This document shows, piece by piece, positions 1 to 12,060 of a stretch of DNA of 64,000 nt. The stretch comes from Chaetoderma sp. LZ-2023a. Taxonomy: Eukaryota; Mollusca; Caudofoveata; Chaetodermatida; Chaetodermatidae. Each line of letters opens with the position of its first letter. The stretch's first letter is position 1. The stretch is taken from the NCBI GenBank assembly GCA_034401795.1, contig CM067371.1, positions 80,726,402 through 80,790,401 of the forward strand. Direction: 5' to 3'. The notes below the pieces were generated by a model. It saw nothing but the letters and a program-made list of their open reading frames with translations. It had not been told where the DNA came from and made no database searches. A program made the translations under genes and the position numbers.

Positions 1-237
1 AAGTTTGGGTTCAGAGTTGAAAAAGCAAGTTTTTTTTACCAAGGTCACCATGACCTTTTGACCCCAACACCTTGTCATTATAAGGAAGCATGTGTCAAAA
101 TTTGGGTCTAGTATGATTAACCAAACCCCAGATATAAACAGAAAAGTTGAGCTAAATTGGACGAAGACGACGTTGCCACCACTGACGCCACCACCGCCGA
201 ACGATGTGCAGGGTATCGCAATAGTTCATTTTACTTC
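1..237. repeat. Family A fragment with nuclear-receptor-like sites
   Basis: Partial copy of the family A tandem-core repeat. It contains AGGTCACCATGACCT at 42-56, a perfect inverted repeat of AGGTCA with a 3-base spacer, followed by the family landmarks (cattataaggaagcatg, gattaaccaaac). The end near 160-237 (gacgccaccgccgaacgatg...) is shared with the copy at 8495-8885. No coding potential. Confidence 0.7.
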
Positions 238-473
238 GTAAATTCAAGCTAAAAATAGTATTTTCTTGGTCTGCAAATGTATAATTAAGTCAGCCAACAA
301 TTGGATTTTTTTTCAAAATTATACCATTATATGCTTAAAACACTTAAGATCTGGCAATGAAAAGCTGTCATTGGCTCGTCTATTAGCTAATAATTTGCAA
401 TAGTCAGGTCTGCTTAAGAGTCAGTACATAATGTTGAGGTAATTGAAGTTTTAGACGATTTGAGTAACTAGAT

Positions 474-620
474 GGTGTACATCACATGATTCAGGCCTCC
501 CCACACACACCCACCCCAACTGCAAATGGCAGCCATTCATGGTGTACATGACATGATTCAGGCCTCCCCACACACACCCACCCCCAACCGCAAATGGCAG
601 CCATTCATCGTGTACATCAC
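474..620. repeat. 67-68-bp direct duplication
   Basis: Two near-identical adjacent units, each beginning with ggtgtacatcacatgattca and containing a CA/CCCACC-rich stretch and gcaaatggcagccattcat, followed by the first 20 or so bases of a third unit. Differences are a few point changes and one extra C. Confidence 0.85.
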
Positions 621-634
621 ATGATTCACGGTCA

Positions 635-765
635 TCATGCGTATACGTGACCTTGACCTTTGACCTTCTGACCCCAACGTCATTGTGTCATTATAAGGAA
701 GCATGAGTCCAAGTTTTGGTCCAGTATAATTAACCAAACTTGAGACATAAACACCCTTTTGCCAC
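635..765. repeat. Family A fragment
   Basis: Contains gtgaccttgacctttgacc, that is TGACCT-type half-sites in tandem, then ccccaacgtcattgtgtcattataaggaagcatgag and attaaccaaac in the same order as other family A units. One partial unit only. Confidence 0.7.
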
Positions 766-799
766 ATGGATTGACATAGATTGTACAAGCTTCATAAGT

Positions 800-1180
800 G
801 AAGTTATTGAGCGGAAACCAAATGCAGACACTTTTGATGAATTTTAAGCATTTCAAGGGGGATAACTACAGTGAATCTGGCCATATTTTGCTAATACATA
901 AATTTGACAAACCAAATTTGAAATGAATCCGTCTATAATTGGTGTTACTGAGCGAAAATCAAATGCACGGACTTTTTTATGAATTGTAAGTATTTCAAGG
1001 GAGATGACTACAGTGAATCTGGACGCATTTCACTAATACGCAATCTCCACTGAAGGCATTGTATCAGTTGACAGATCAAATTTGAAATGAATCCATCCAT
1101 TATAGTTGAAGTCATTGAGCAGAAACTGGATGAATGCATGGACAGATTAAAGCAAAACCATAATTCCCCTTCAAAGCGTG
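800..1180. repeat. Diverged tandem repeat, about 145-150-bp units
   Basis: Two and a half units. Landmarks repeated in order are ttattgagcggaaacc / ttactgagcgaaaatc / tcattgagcagaaact, then tttcaaggg-gatgactacagtgaatctgg, then ccaaatttgaaatgaatcc. Short open frames here (for example 1087-1278) are by-products of the repeat and show no protein character. Confidence 0.65.
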
Positions 1181-1225
1181 AGGATAATAAATATTTCATT
1201 TGCTATTTATACCCATTGATGAATA

Positions 1226-1430
1226 TAATGTTAATAAGGTTAAATTTGGTCAAGAAAATCTCAATATTTATTTACTGAATGCCAGCCTGGCCAAAATGGT
1301 TACTGCTGCTATTTTACAAGTTACCACTAGAATAACTGACTCAGTTAGCAAGCCAAGCATTCCAGTGGTAAATTTTACATCTCCTCTAGGCCTGGAAATG
1401 GACATTCCACACGACCAAAGGACAAAGGAG
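1226..1430. mobile_element. MITE-1 copy (degenerate)
   Basis: Foldback arrangement: gttaaatttggtcaagaaaat on the left, accactagaataactgactc near the centre, then gcattccagtggtaaatttt, the reverse complement of the left centre. A degraded member of the palindromic MITE-1 family described at 25538-25762. Confidence 0.6.
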
Positions 1431-2334
1431 TAGCTGTTTTTGGCTCGTTTAACCCGTTCACCGACAAATCCCTGAAAAAGTATATTCTTTACGATATAAA
1501 ACTTGTTCTGTCGAATATTTTTAAATTCATTTAACTGGAAACTGTTATTGCCTTAGGCTTCTATTCAAACTAATTTCAGAATACTTAACAGTTTTCCTGT
1601 TCGGTTGCCTTGAAAATGAGACATGGGGAATTCATCGATGAAAGGATTAAAGCTGCTATGTCACAGAATTTCAGTATTGCAAATCAGTCTCTAGGCTATA
1701 TACATATTCATCTCATTGTGTCAGGAAAAGTTCATATTTGCAAAATGCCACCAATAAAACGATGTAATTCCACCGTTACCACGATCGTCAAATAGCGCAT
1801 TTTTACAGCCATTACTGATCTTATCGATCCAGTTTATATTGTATTCAGAGGCCATCTCAAAAATATTTATGCATGAAAATCCCTCTTATCACGTGACATA
1901 TTTTTTGTTTCGCTTTCGGTTTCAACTGGTGTCAATCAGCTTTTGTTATTAGATGGATGCTTCATCAGTAAATACTATTAACGACTAAATTAAATGATAG
2001 GGTAGACTAAAATAGGCGAAATAGCCGTAAACTGGCCAACAATACTGGTAACGCGCACCGAGTATAAGTGAAGGTGGCTAGCGTTATCAGTTTTCGTAAC
2101 GCATCCACAATAGTTTGCAAACTATTGCAGTTATTATGAAAACGGGCAGTGCAAGCGACGTTCATTCATAAGTAATTAAGCGTGTATCACCAGTATTGTG
2201 GTACTTTCGTTATGGGGCTTTCATTATGAGAAAGCCATATCCTGATTTTTAATGAACTCATGACCTTGAAATTACAAATAGATACATTATGGATATGGGA
2301 GGGGAAAGAGAGGGGTGACTTTTTGGAGAATTTT
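1431..2334. other. No gene recognised
   Basis: About 0.9 kb of unremarkable AT-rich sequence. No conserved protein segment on either strand and no clear repeat-family match. Confidence 0.5.
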
Positions 2335-3466
2335 TTACCGACCGCAAGAGTGACAGATTGGATGACTGAAAAATTGCATGAGTGACAGATCGGATGACTG
2401 ACCGACTGCATGAGTGACAGATCGGATGTGCGACAGATCAGTTGAATGATGGACATGACGAATGGCTGATCGACTGACTGCATGAGTCACAGATCGGATG
2501 ACTGACCGACTGCATGAGTGACAGATCGGATGCGAGACTGCATGAGTGACAGATTGACGGACTGTATGAGTGACAGATCACATGACTACATAAGTGACAG
2601 ACTGACGGACAGGCCGATTGACTGACTGCATGAGTGACAGATAGGACCGACTGACCGAATGCATGAGTAACAGATCGACTGACTGGATGCATGACGGACT
2701 GACTGACCACATCGGGGACCAACCTAGACTATATGAGTGACCAACTGCATGACTGACAAATTGGATGACTGCATGAGTGGCGGACTGCATGAGTGACAGA
2801 TCAGAGGACTGCATGAGTGACAGACTGACGGAGATGCTGACAGACCAAACCACCCACCCGCCGCCTGGCAAACCCACTGACCGACCAACCGACTGACCGG
2901 CCACCCGACCAACTGTATGAGTGACTGACTGCATGAGTGACAGACCGGATGACTGCATGAGTGACAGCCTGAATGAGTGACAGATAGGATAACTGCATGA
3001 GTGACAGGCTGATGGACTGCATAAGTGACAGATAGTATGACTGCATGAGTGGCAGACTGATGGACTGCATGAGTGGCAGATCAGATGACTGCATGAGTGA
3101 CAGACTGATGGACTGCATGTGTTACAGATCAGATGACTGCATAAGTGACAGATCGGATGACTCCATGAGTGACGGACTGACAGACCAAACCACCAACACA
3201 CCCACTGACCGACCGAGTAACCAACCGACGGACTGCATGAGTGACAGATATAATGACTGCATGAGTGAGATATCGGAGGACTGCACGAGAGACAGACTGA
3301 TGGACTGCATGAGTGACAGATCAAATGGACTGCATGAGTGACATATCGGATGACTGCATGAGTGACAGATAGGATGACTGCATGTGACAGACTGATGAAC
3401 TATATGAGTAACAGATTGGATGACTGCATGAGTGACAGACTGATGGACTGCATGAGTGACAGATCG
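2335..3466. repeat. Degenerate 24-bp minisatellite, left part
   Basis: Dozens of imperfect copies of a unit of about 24 bases (gactgcatgagtgacagatcggat), interspersed with C-rich stretches made of gaccaacc/gaccgacc steps. Long open frames on both strands arise because the unit is a multiple of three without stops in some frames. Their Ser/His/Cys-rich translations simply repeat the unit, so I do not call genes. The array resumes at 5264 after the hAT-like insertion. Confidence 0.9.
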
Positions 3467-3780
3467 AGAGGTGCCAACTTTGGAGGATTGCAAATACTAA
3501 TGAGCAGCGCGGCGAACACGAGCGAGCGAAGCAATTGAGTGTGAAACATAATGGCTATTACTGGAGGTCTGAAATTTTATGCATTTAGATGCTCTGTGGT
3601 GCATTCTAAGCTCATTCTGGCACTCAAATTCCCCTTTCCTTCAACCATGTTATGTACTTCAGAACCATTCAAATCACCTTAAAAAAGTGTGAACATGTTA
3701 TAGTTGCGACTTAGGCAGCTTTGTTAAAAATTTTGAGACAGACAGACTTATTTATACTAGCTACGCGCCGGAACTAAAGG

Positions 3781-3992
3781 TTTTTCTGTCATGTACCGCT
3801 CAAAATGAGAATCGGTTAGTATTGGGGCCAGCAAACATCATGTTTAGCTGTATGACTAAAAAGACGTCGTGTTAATTGTTATTGCTTAAAACTGAATACA
3901 GACAATAATATCTTTTTCAGCTGTGCGGGCTCAGTATGGTTGATGGTCTTAAAGTAAATTATCATTTTGAGCGGTATACATGAACAAAAATG
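3781..3992. repeat. Short inverted repeat pair inside the hAT-like element
   Basis: The sequence at 3781-3808 containing catgtaccgctcaaaatga recurs inverted at 3962-3992 (tcattttgagcggtatacatg), about 150 bases apart. It may be a small foldback element nested in the hAT-like block. Confidence 0.5.
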
Positions 3993-4069
3993 ATAGCTGA
4001 ATGTTTGTTCTATCTAGGCAAAGTTGGCATAATGATTTCCTAGTTAGTAAGTACTACAGGAAAAAAGTC

Positions 4070-4236
4070 CTCTCCAATGACCTAGAGAAATGTCCATTTG
4101 CAGAGCAAGAAACTATTTTTGAAATTTTACCACTGGAATAACTCGCGATAGTCGAGCCAGTCATTCCAGTGGTGTATTTCCAAAAATAATGTTTTCTAGA
4201 TCTGCAAATGGGCATTTCTCCCGGCCATTGTAGAAG
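4070..4236. mobile_element. MITE-1 copy nested in the hAT-like element
   Basis: gagaaatgtccatttgcaga...accactggaataactcg and the inverted gagccagtcattccagtggt...tctgcaaatgggcatttctc form a long foldback. A short MITE-2 remnant (cagtcaaattagtttcaaaat) follows at about 4243-4265. Confidence 0.75.
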
Positions 4237-4382
4237 CAACAGCTTCCAGTCAAATTAGTTTCAAAATAAGCATCACATTGCTACAAAATTTAGATGCATA
4301 TAAAGGAATTTCAGGCTTGTAAGGATAAAGTATTTAGAATGTAGTGGCTCAACCCTTTCATGGCTCAATTTGTTCAAGTATA

Positions 4383-4724
4383 TCAAAATATCAGCTCAAT
4401 TATGAAGTTGGTAAATAATACCTCAGCTTTTATTGATCCATAGTCTGTATAACATACACAGAAACTTGTACTTTTACTAGATTCCGATGCGGCTTTACCG
4501 TTGCGTATATGGCCGATCGTCTTTAGATGTTCATTCAGTCTACTGTGAGCTACCGAGAAGTCAATTCCACACGTTTGACAGTGCGCGTGATATTCGCTTA
4601 GTCGTGATTTTGTTAAAACCAGAAATCTTGAACTGTAATCGTGTTTAAATTTCTGATCCACGGTCTTTGTACGCTTTGGTTTAGTCAATTCACGACCGGG
4701 CGAATGTTTACGTTTATCTGCCAT
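4383..4724 (-). pseudogene. hAT-type transposase N-terminal zinc-finger remnant
   Basis: 113-residue open frame with its ATG at 4722-4724. After a Lys/Arg-rich start (residues 1-28, probably a nuclear localisation signal) there is a zinc-finger pattern C-x2-C-x13-H-x5-H within HAHCQTCGIDFSVAHSR... and a Leu/His-rich tail, which resembles the DNA-binding N-terminal finger of hAT transposases in aquatic animals. Full hAT transposases are around 600 residues with an RNase H-like catalytic core and a C-terminal dimerisation region; neither is visible here or elsewhere in the element. The element can therefore at most make a DNA-binding fragment. Family assignment is from motif style only. Confidence 0.6.
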
Positions 4725-4854
4725 TTTTTACACAAATTGACCCGGGATATAAACATTCCGAACACAATTTGTTATCTGATCAACGATTGGCTGACAGATT
4801 GAACGAACCAATCACGTCGCTCATATGAAATACCAACGGAAACTGAGATAGTTC

Positions 4855-4997
4855 TGTTACACAAGCTAAAAAATCTGCCAACATTAGCCTGGTTCCTGGC
4901 TACTATTTGGGAACGTTATCGTGTGAAGATAACGTTCGCAAAATAGTAGCCAGGAACCAGGCTAGTTTTGGCAGATTTTTGAGTCTGTGTAACAACA
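4855..4997. repeat. Large near-perfect hairpin
   Basis: Arms of about 60 bases around a short loop near 4921. The left arm includes gcctggttcctggctactat and the right arm atagtagccaggaaccaggc. Outer parts also match (tgttacacaagctaaaaaatc against its inverted copy ending gtgtaaca). Probably a foldback MITE nested in the hAT-like element. Confidence 0.8.
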
Positions 4998-5011
4998 CTA
5001 TTTCATGTGAC

Positions 5012-5112
5012 TTTAGGCTGGTACTCGACTCCTCATTCCTTCGCTGGTGACTCTCTTGCTTAGGATACTATTGTGACTATGAGTAATTGGAGTCGGGTAC
5101 CAGCTTAATGTG
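5012..5112. repeat. Second imperfect hairpin
   Basis: aggctggtactcgactcc at 5015 pairs with ggagtcgggtaccagctt at about 5088-5106. The centre is mismatched. Adjacent to the larger hairpin. Confidence 0.55.
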
Positions 5113-5263
5113 ACTTCACTACGTAGGAGATACGATATGGTGGTAATGATAAAGAAAATTCTTTAATGAAAAATGTATGTTAGCGTAATAAACGCTTATA
5201 ACATCGTAATACGAATGATAAAATCGTAATGATTACGCCAAAATCGTAATGGTTGGCACCTCT

Positions 5264-5585
5264 GCAGATCAGATGGATGCATGCATGACAGATCGGATGA
5301 CTGCATGAGTGACAGACAGACAGACCAACCTACCCACCCACCGACTGATCAACCCACTGACCGACCGACCGAGTGACCAACTGAATGACTGCATGAGTGA
5401 CAGATCGGATGACAGCATGAGTGACAGAGGGATGGACTGCATGAGTTACAAATCGGCTGATTGTATGAGTGATGGATCAGATGACTGCATGAGTGACAGA
5501 CAGGCTGACATACCGAACTACTCACCCATTGATTGACCAACCCACTGACCGACCAAGCAACTGACTGTGTGGATGACTGACTTAG
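5264..5585. repeat. 24-bp minisatellite, right part
   Basis: Continuation of the array at 2335-3466: same gactgcatgagtgacagatcgg units and the same C-rich gaccaacccactgaccgacc stretch. Interrupted by the hAT-like insertion. Confidence 0.9.
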
Positions 5586-6664
5586 CAATGAATGAAGCTG
5601 TAAGACTCGTGTATGCGTATCCTACATGCAAAACGTGAATAGACGACGTATATCCTACATTTTCTTATGCCCAATGCATAGCATATGCCTATGGTACTGG
5701 TGTAGAATCGTTGAAATCACCTGGACTTTAAAATAAGCCGCCAGCGTATTACAATTATACCATAATAAAAACACCATTTTATGGCGAATTGGCCCTGGGG
5801 CGAACGCCCCTTGACGGGATTGTTTTTCGCTTCCAATCGCGTAAATATTGCTGAATTTTCTTATTCTAGCACACACATATCTTCATATGATTCAATAACA
5901 AGCATTCGTTTAGATTAAATATCAAGCTGTCACCAAGAAGTTGAATTGATACATGAGAATGCGCTAAAACACGCGAGTAGAAGACAAATATGTAGCCTAA
6001 AACCGTCGCTGTCGCGAGAGATTTGTTTATGCGTTGTGACATGCATTGCGACTGGGAAAGCCCTTCTTATTGAATGGCTGTTCCACCATTTCACGAAGCA
6101 CAACCCACACATTTTAAATAAAACTCATCCACGTTGCATAGTTTTTATGCACAATTCAATTGCAATGATAGAGCACTCAACATGGAAAATCATTTCATAT
6201 TCCATTAGATTGCATAAAAATATGCTAAATACACCTGGAATATTTTAAGTTTGCTATTATTTTTCATTTAAGACTACTTGGTGTGACACAGTACCTTTAA
6301 CCAATAAGAACTCCTCTAGTGCAATGAGATGAGATTTAAACCAGTCATATTTGACTTCAGATTTCATAATAACAGAATAAATGGTTTGTATAAAACAAAC
6401 AATAATTTACAATAAATCTATTTATCACAAAAGAAAACATCGTAACAAAGAATTGCACATATGCTATTATGTTTGTCTGCACAGTAATCACAGTTGCTGA
6501 AAACAAGAGCAATCTCTCCTCGCCATCCCGTTTTTGTCACACTGTAAAGTTTACGGATTTTCTGGATTTATTCAGATTTTCTGGATTTTTTTTAGATCTT
6601 CCAGATTTTGTCGGATCACACCCAAACTTGTGGCATCATAGTGTATGGTCACACCTTTTCCTAG
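5586..6664. other. No gene recognised
   Basis: About 1.1 kb without a recognisable protein or repeat family. A 100-residue plus-strand frame (5946-6248) lies here, but it has no domain features and is not called. Confidence 0.5.
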
Positions 6665-6902
6665 GTTAAACCTTTAACCCTTGAATTTGATCCAAAAAAT
6701 TTCAAATTTTCATAGAAAATGTCAATTTGCAGACCAAGAGAAGACTATTTTTGAAAATTTATCACTGGAATGACTGGCTCGGTTATCGAGCCAGTCATTA
6801 CAGTGATAAATGTTCAAAAATAGTCTTCTCTTGGTCTGCAAATGGACATTTTTCAAGACCACTACAGAAGCCATTTTTGGCTGATATGAGGGTTAAAGGG
6901 TT
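6665..6902. mobile_element. MITE-1 copy
   Basis: Nearly complete foldback element: ttaaacctttaacccttgaa at the left, a central inverted pair ctggctcggttatcgagccag, and gatatgagggttaaagggtt at the right. Arms pair over about 100 bases. Confidence 0.85.
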
Positions 6903-7589
6903 ACAATTTGAGACAAATCGGACAAGTCGTTTCTGAGATATCACACAAATTAAGAAGTTGATCCAATGTCGATCAGGATTCTTTTATCCGGATCATGGTC
7001 GAAGTCTGGAAATCCTCTTGCATGGCAAGTTCCTTCATTGCGTTAAAATTATAGTCAAATCGGATCAGTGGTTTTAGAAAGACATCTTCGGAAAGATTGA
7101 CTGACACACTCAGGCACGCACACACTGAGCCAATAGCAATACCCTCTTTCCCCTTACGGGATAAGGGTAATAAATGATACGTATATGCATATACGTGTAG
7201 TATTAAATTCTCATACCAAACAGGAAAGCACATTCAAGTAGTAGCAAAATATCTGATAATATAAAATATGAAAGCACAAATAGCTGTACACTAAAATAAA
7301 CATAACTGATTAGTAAATAGCTTTGTATCTGTGGTAAATAACGATTTAAATTAATAATGATTTTGTCACATATCAACTAAATATATTTTTAAAAACAATA
7401 ATTTATTATATTAAACAGAAAAAGATCTATACACATGTAGCCAGTTAATGCTGAGAATGAAGCTCGACTATACGCCTTTTCAATGAGCTAAGAGACTTGA
7501 CTTCAAACATAAAATAAATATAGGTGTATCACTACCCTTATCAACAAGAAGCTCAAGGGTGTGTAACGCTAACTTGGACCATTAGCATT
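6903..7589. other. No gene recognised
   Basis: AT-rich intergenic sequence, with a weak tandem-core-like end (gatcaggattctt...gactgacacactcaggcacg) near 6960-7120. Nothing else supported. Confidence 0.4.
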
Positions 7590-8480
7590 TGCATTTTAGA
7601 CAGGATGGATAATTTTCGAAAAATCCAAGATGGCCACCAAATAAATTGAGCAATTTAAATTCTCATTTGAAATGTTGAAGCCTATAGCCATAGGATCCTC
7701 CCACCCAAGTTTCATTGAAATCGGCCAACTAATCAAGGAGTAGCATTTTAAATGGTTCTGGAAAGTTTTCAAAAAATCTAAATGGCCACCAAATAATTGA
7801 CCAACCAAAATTCTGAATAGAAGTTCCAGCGCCTACTATTAAAGAATCCTTCCGGCTAAATTTGGATACAATCCAACAAGCGGTTATGGAGATGTATTTT
7901 GACAATTTCTGGTAAACTTTTCACAAAATTTATAATTTTCACCAAATAGAATAGGTTCTGGAGCCTACCGCGATAGGGTCTGTCCAGCCAAATGGGGTTG
8001 AAATCCATCAAGCAGTTAATGATAAGTAGTGTTTTGACAATTCCCTGTAGTTTTCATAAAATCTAGGGTTTTCACCAGAAAACCTGACCAGTCAAAATGC
8101 TGTAGAAAAGTTCAGAAGCCTAGCCCCATAGGGTCCTTCCACCCAAAGTAAGTTGAAATCTACCAAGCGGTTAATAAGGAGTAGCGTTTTGACAATTTCC
8201 GGTAAATTTTTCATTAAATCAAAGATTTTCACCCAAAAAAACTGACCAATCAAAATTCTGTATAAATATTCTGAAGCCGAAAGCATTAGGGTTCTTCCAG
8301 CCAAAATAGGTTGATATCCGCCACGCGGTTAATGATGAGTAGTGTTTTAACAATTTCCGGTACATTTTTCATAAAATCAAGATTTTCACCCAAAACAATT
8401 CTCAATACAAGTTCTGAAGCCTATCCCCATAGTGTCCTTCCGCCCAAATTAGGTTGAACTCCGCCAAGCGGACGACGGCT
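7590..8480. repeat. Family D tandem-core array
   Basis: Five or so diverged units of about 170 bp. Recurrent landmarks in order: gacaatttccggtaaatttt, cataaaatcaaagattttcacc, gaccaatcaaaattctg, tagaagttctgaagcctat, ccatagggtccttcca, gttgaaatc, ccaagcggttaatgagg. Non-coding. Confidence 0.85.
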
Positions 8481-8494
8481 GACAGGCGGTCACC

Positions 8495-8885
8495 ATGCTT
8501 ATCAGTGACCTTGACCATTGACCAAAACATTATTGTGTGATACCATATCATTATAAAGAGGCATTTGTCCAGGTTTGGGTGCAGTATGATTAACCAAACG
8601 TGACATATAAACAGAAAAGTTAAACTAAACGGAAAATGTTAAAGTTAAAAAAACAAGGTTTTTACTAAGGTCCCAGTGACCTTAACCTTTGACACCATGG
8701 TCATTGTGTGATGCTGTGTCATTATAAGGAAACTTGTGTCCAAGTTTGGGTCCAGTATGATTAACCAAACATGAGTTTAAACAGAAGAGTTGAGATAAAC
8801 ACAAATTGGATGACGACAACGTTGCCGCCAAATGACATGCAGGGTATTACAATAGCTCGTTTTACTTTGTCGAGCGAAAAAATAG
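8495..8885. repeat. Family A variant, two units
   Basis: Two units carrying gtgaccttgaccattgacc / gtgaccttaacctttgac and gattaaccaaacgtgacat. The end gacgacaacgttgccgcc...ttacaatagctcgttttact matches the end of the fragment at 1-237, so this is a family A subfamily with its own terminal module. Confidence 0.75.
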
Positions 8886-9345
8886 AATTGTTGCTCAGTA
8901 AATGTCCATTTGTAGGCCAAGAGAAACCTTTTTTTAATTTACCACTGGAATGACTTACTTGTTTATTGAGTAAGTCATTCAGTGAAACATTTTCAAAAAT
9001 AGTCTTTTCTTGCTCTGCAATGTTGAGGCCGGTTTTGCCCATCTTAACCCTTAACCAGTCTCCTGTCAGCTTAACCATGTAATGGTCAAGTTGGCCAAAA
9101 GGACCTCTGTCTTGGTCTTGAGGACTGTCCATTTGAAGGTCAAGAGAAAAGTATTTTGAAAATTTACCGGTAAGCGAGCCAGTCATTCCAGTGGAAAAAT
9201 TTCAACAATACTCATCTCTTGAATGGTCTTGGCATGGAATTGGACACTGTCTATGAAATTTTTTTAATTTTCCTGGCCATTACACCTTTGGTGATCAAGC
9301 CGGCCAAAAATGGCTTCATGTAGTGGTCTTGATGAATGGCCATTT
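8886..9345. mobile_element. MITE-1 copies, two fused and degraded
   Basis: Foldback signatures tgtccatttgtaggccaaga, taccactggaatgacttac and its inverted partner, then a second set (gcgagccagtcattccagtgg) near 9170-9200. Looks like two insertions, or one rearranged. Confidence 0.7.
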
Positions 9346-9608
9346 GCAGGACAACAGAGATATTTTTTTTAATTTTGTGCTAAATTTACAAAAAAAAATT
9401 CTCTTGGCCTGCAAAAATGTTATTTTCGTGGAAAATGTTTATAATTAAAGAGTTAATTGACCCGAGTAGCATTTTGTGTGCTTTGAGGCACTGTTGACAC
9501 ACAAGCAGATAAAGGGTTATACAAAAGTATTCAAATACTATAATAAATCAACATTGAGCTACGACCACATAACAACAATAATCTGCAACGATATAATATT
9601 AAAAACAA

Positions 9609-11372
9609 TACAAGAATTCCGCGGAATTAAATGTCTCGCCTGTCCCCTGTTTGTCAGAGTTACCTTGACCTTTGACTTTCTGCCCTCAGTGTTATCATGC
9701 TGCTTCCTAACATTATAGGTAACCAGGTTTCCAAGTTGTAATAGCCTTAACCATTGCTGAAATATAAGTATGAGTTCTATATCAAGGTCACAGTGACCGT
9801 GACCTTGTGATCCCAACATCATCATGTTGCATCTTATCATTATAGGTAACCGTGTATCCAAGTTTAGATGCAATAGGCTTAACCAATCCTGAAATACAAG
9901 CCGAGACATTTTGCTAAACGTAAAAACTTAATGTTGAAAAAGCAGTTCTGTATCAAAGTCACAGTGATATTGATCTTTGACCTTCTGACACCAACATCAT
10001 CATGCTGCTTCCTAACATTATAGGTAACCATATATCCAAGTTTAGTTGCAATAGTCTTAACCAATCCTGCAATATAAGTTGGAAAGCTTTGCTAAATGCA
10101 AAAACTTCATGTTGAAAGAACAGTTCTGTATCAATGTCACATTGACCTTGACCTTTGACCTTGTGACGCCAACATCATCACACTGCTTCCAATCATTATA
10201 GGTAACCATGTATCAAAGTGTAGTTGCAATAGGCTTAACCAGTCCGGAAATATAATCTGAGAAGTTTTTCTAAACGCAAAAACTTAATGTTGAAATAGCA
10301 CAGAGTTCTATATCACGGTCACAGTGACCTTGACCTTTGACTTTGTGATCCAAATATCATCCTGCTGCATCCTATCATTATAGGTAACCATGTATCCAAG
10401 TTTACTTGCAATAGGCTTAACCAATCCTGAAATAAAAGCTGATAGGTTTTGCTAAACGCAAACACTTAATGTTGAAAAAGCAGAGTTCCGTATCAAGGTC
10501 ACAGTGATATTGACCTTTGACCTTCTGACCCCAACATCATCATGTTGCATCCTATCATTATAGGTAACCGTGTATCCAATTGGATCAGGCATTGTTTAGC
10601 TAAAAAACTTAATGTAAAATATTAACAAGGATTATACTGTGACCTTTGACCCCATAACCTTGATGTCATGACTGCTTCATCGGTGGGCTGCTTCCATTCA
10701 ATGTATATCACCATGTACCCAAGTTTGGTTCCAATTGGATCAGGCATTGCTGAGATATAAGGCAATAACTTTTGTTTAACGCAAAAACTTAATGTAAAAT
10801 ATTAACAAAGATTATACTGTGACCTTTGACCACCATAACCTTGACCGCATGATGTCTGCATCAGCATGCTGTTTCCTTTTGATGTATATCACCATGTACC
10901 CATGTTTTGTTCCAATTGGATCAGGCATTGCTGAGATATAAGGCAATAACTTTTGTTTAATGCAAAAACTTAACGTAAAATATTAACAAAGATTATTCCG
11001 TGACACCCCCACAAACTTGACCTCATGATGTCTGCATCAGCATGCTGCTTCCGTTAAATGTAAATCACCATGTACCCAAGTTTGGTTCCAATTGGATAAG
11101 GCATTGTTGAGATATAAGGCAATAACTTTTGTTTAATGCAAAAACGTAATGTAAAATATTAACAAAGATTATAATGTAACCTTTGACCCCTGTAACCTTG
11201 ACCTCATGGCCTTTTCATCAGCGGGCTGCTTCCTTTTGATGTATATTACCATGCACCCAAGTTTGGTTCCAATTGGATCAGGCATTGCTGAGATATAAAC
11301 TTAACTTAAAAGTTTACGTCGCCGCCGGAAAAGTGATACCTATGTCTCGATCCTGCTTCGCAGGCGGGACAA
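9609..11372. mobile_element. Family A tandem-core element with both end modules
   Basis: Best copy of family A. The left module begins caagaattccgcggaattaa (containing the palindrome AATTCCGCGGAATT), followed by ATGTCTCG. The core is about nine units of 178-182 bp, each with a TGACCT-rich stretch and ggtaaccatgtatccaag. The right module is gtgatacctatgtctcga...ttcgcaggcgggacaaaa, which can fold into a short stem. Left TGTCTCG and right CGAGACA-type sequences make short subterminal inverted repeats. Units after about 10600 are a diverged subtype (caccatgtacccaagtttgg). This layout matches bivalve 'pearl' and helentron-like non-autonomous elements; the class assignment is inference. Confidence 0.75.
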
Positions 11373-11760
11373 AAATCAGACAAAACACCTGAGGCATGTT
11401 TCAAATGCATTTAACAAAAATATTCGGTTGGGATTAATGAAGTTGCAAAGAATGCTCACTTTACAAAGTTTACAGACAGCACCGAGAAAATCATACAATT
11501 TGAGTATATGCTTGAGTACAGGATATACGCAAAACATGCAGATCGGCGACAATGTATTCAGCGATAGCAGTTTGAAAACGCAATCGAGAAATTATGCTAG
11601 TGAAACAGTATAAATATAGTTATTTGAGTCACATGAGGTTAATAATGATATGGTTATTTAACTCTAAAGGTGAAATCGGACAAATCAGCTCTCTGCAGTC
11701 ATCTTCACGAAAACTATTTTTGAATATTTATCATACTAAGTTAAATAACTACAGATAAGC

Positions 11761-11835
11761 TAGTGAATATTTTGGAACTAATTTGACTGGGCGCTGTTGC
11801 AGAGTCCAGTCAAATTAGTTTCAAAATATTCAACA
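11761..11835. mobile_element. MITE-2 copy
   Basis: gtgaatattttggaactaat and the inverted attagtttcaaaatattcaa flank a short centre containing gggcgctgttgc. Foldback element. Confidence 0.8.
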
Positions 11836-12024
11836 GCATGTTTATTAAATAGTAGAGACATACGTGTCTGACTATCAAGAGTTAAAGACGGGCCAAATAG
11901 AATCATTTATGACATAATGATTATGATGTCATCCTACAGGCTGCTTAGCTGATTATGATGTCATATGACGTTAGATGACAGATGGATACTCTGGAAAGGT
12001 GAATTACATATTTGTAAATATTAT

Positions 12025-12060
12025 ATTTTATACACACACACACGCACGCACACACATACC
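12025..12060. repeat. CA microsatellite
   Basis: acacacacacacgcacgcac tract, imperfect. Confidence 0.85.

Larger units (their letters stand above)
3467..5263. mobile_element. hAT-like DNA transposon, non-autonomous, inserted in a minisatellite
   Basis: A 1797-bp block interrupts the minisatellite. Its ends are a 12-bp perfect terminal inverted repeat, AGAGGTGCCAAC at 3467-3478 and GTTGGCACCTCT at 5252-5263. The flanking 8-mers ACAGATCG and GCAGATCA agree at 6 of 8 positions, compatible with a degraded 8-bp target duplication, although the satellite itself is rich in CAGATC. hAT elements are known for CA-G-G type ends and 8-bp duplications. Inside is a zinc-finger frame (4383-4724) but no catalytic transposase domain, so the copy looks internally deleted. 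It also holds a MITE-1 copy (4070-4236) and two large hairpins. An alternative is another superfamily with similar short ends. Confidence 0.7.

Noticed and set aside
2187..3493. Ser/His/Cys-rich frames on both strands
   Set aside because: They follow the 24-bp minisatellite unit; composition and periodicity are those of the DNA repeat.
5946..6248. 100-residue plus-strand frame as a gene
   Set aside because: No domain, no splice signals, no compositional sign of coding; length is within chance for this sequence.
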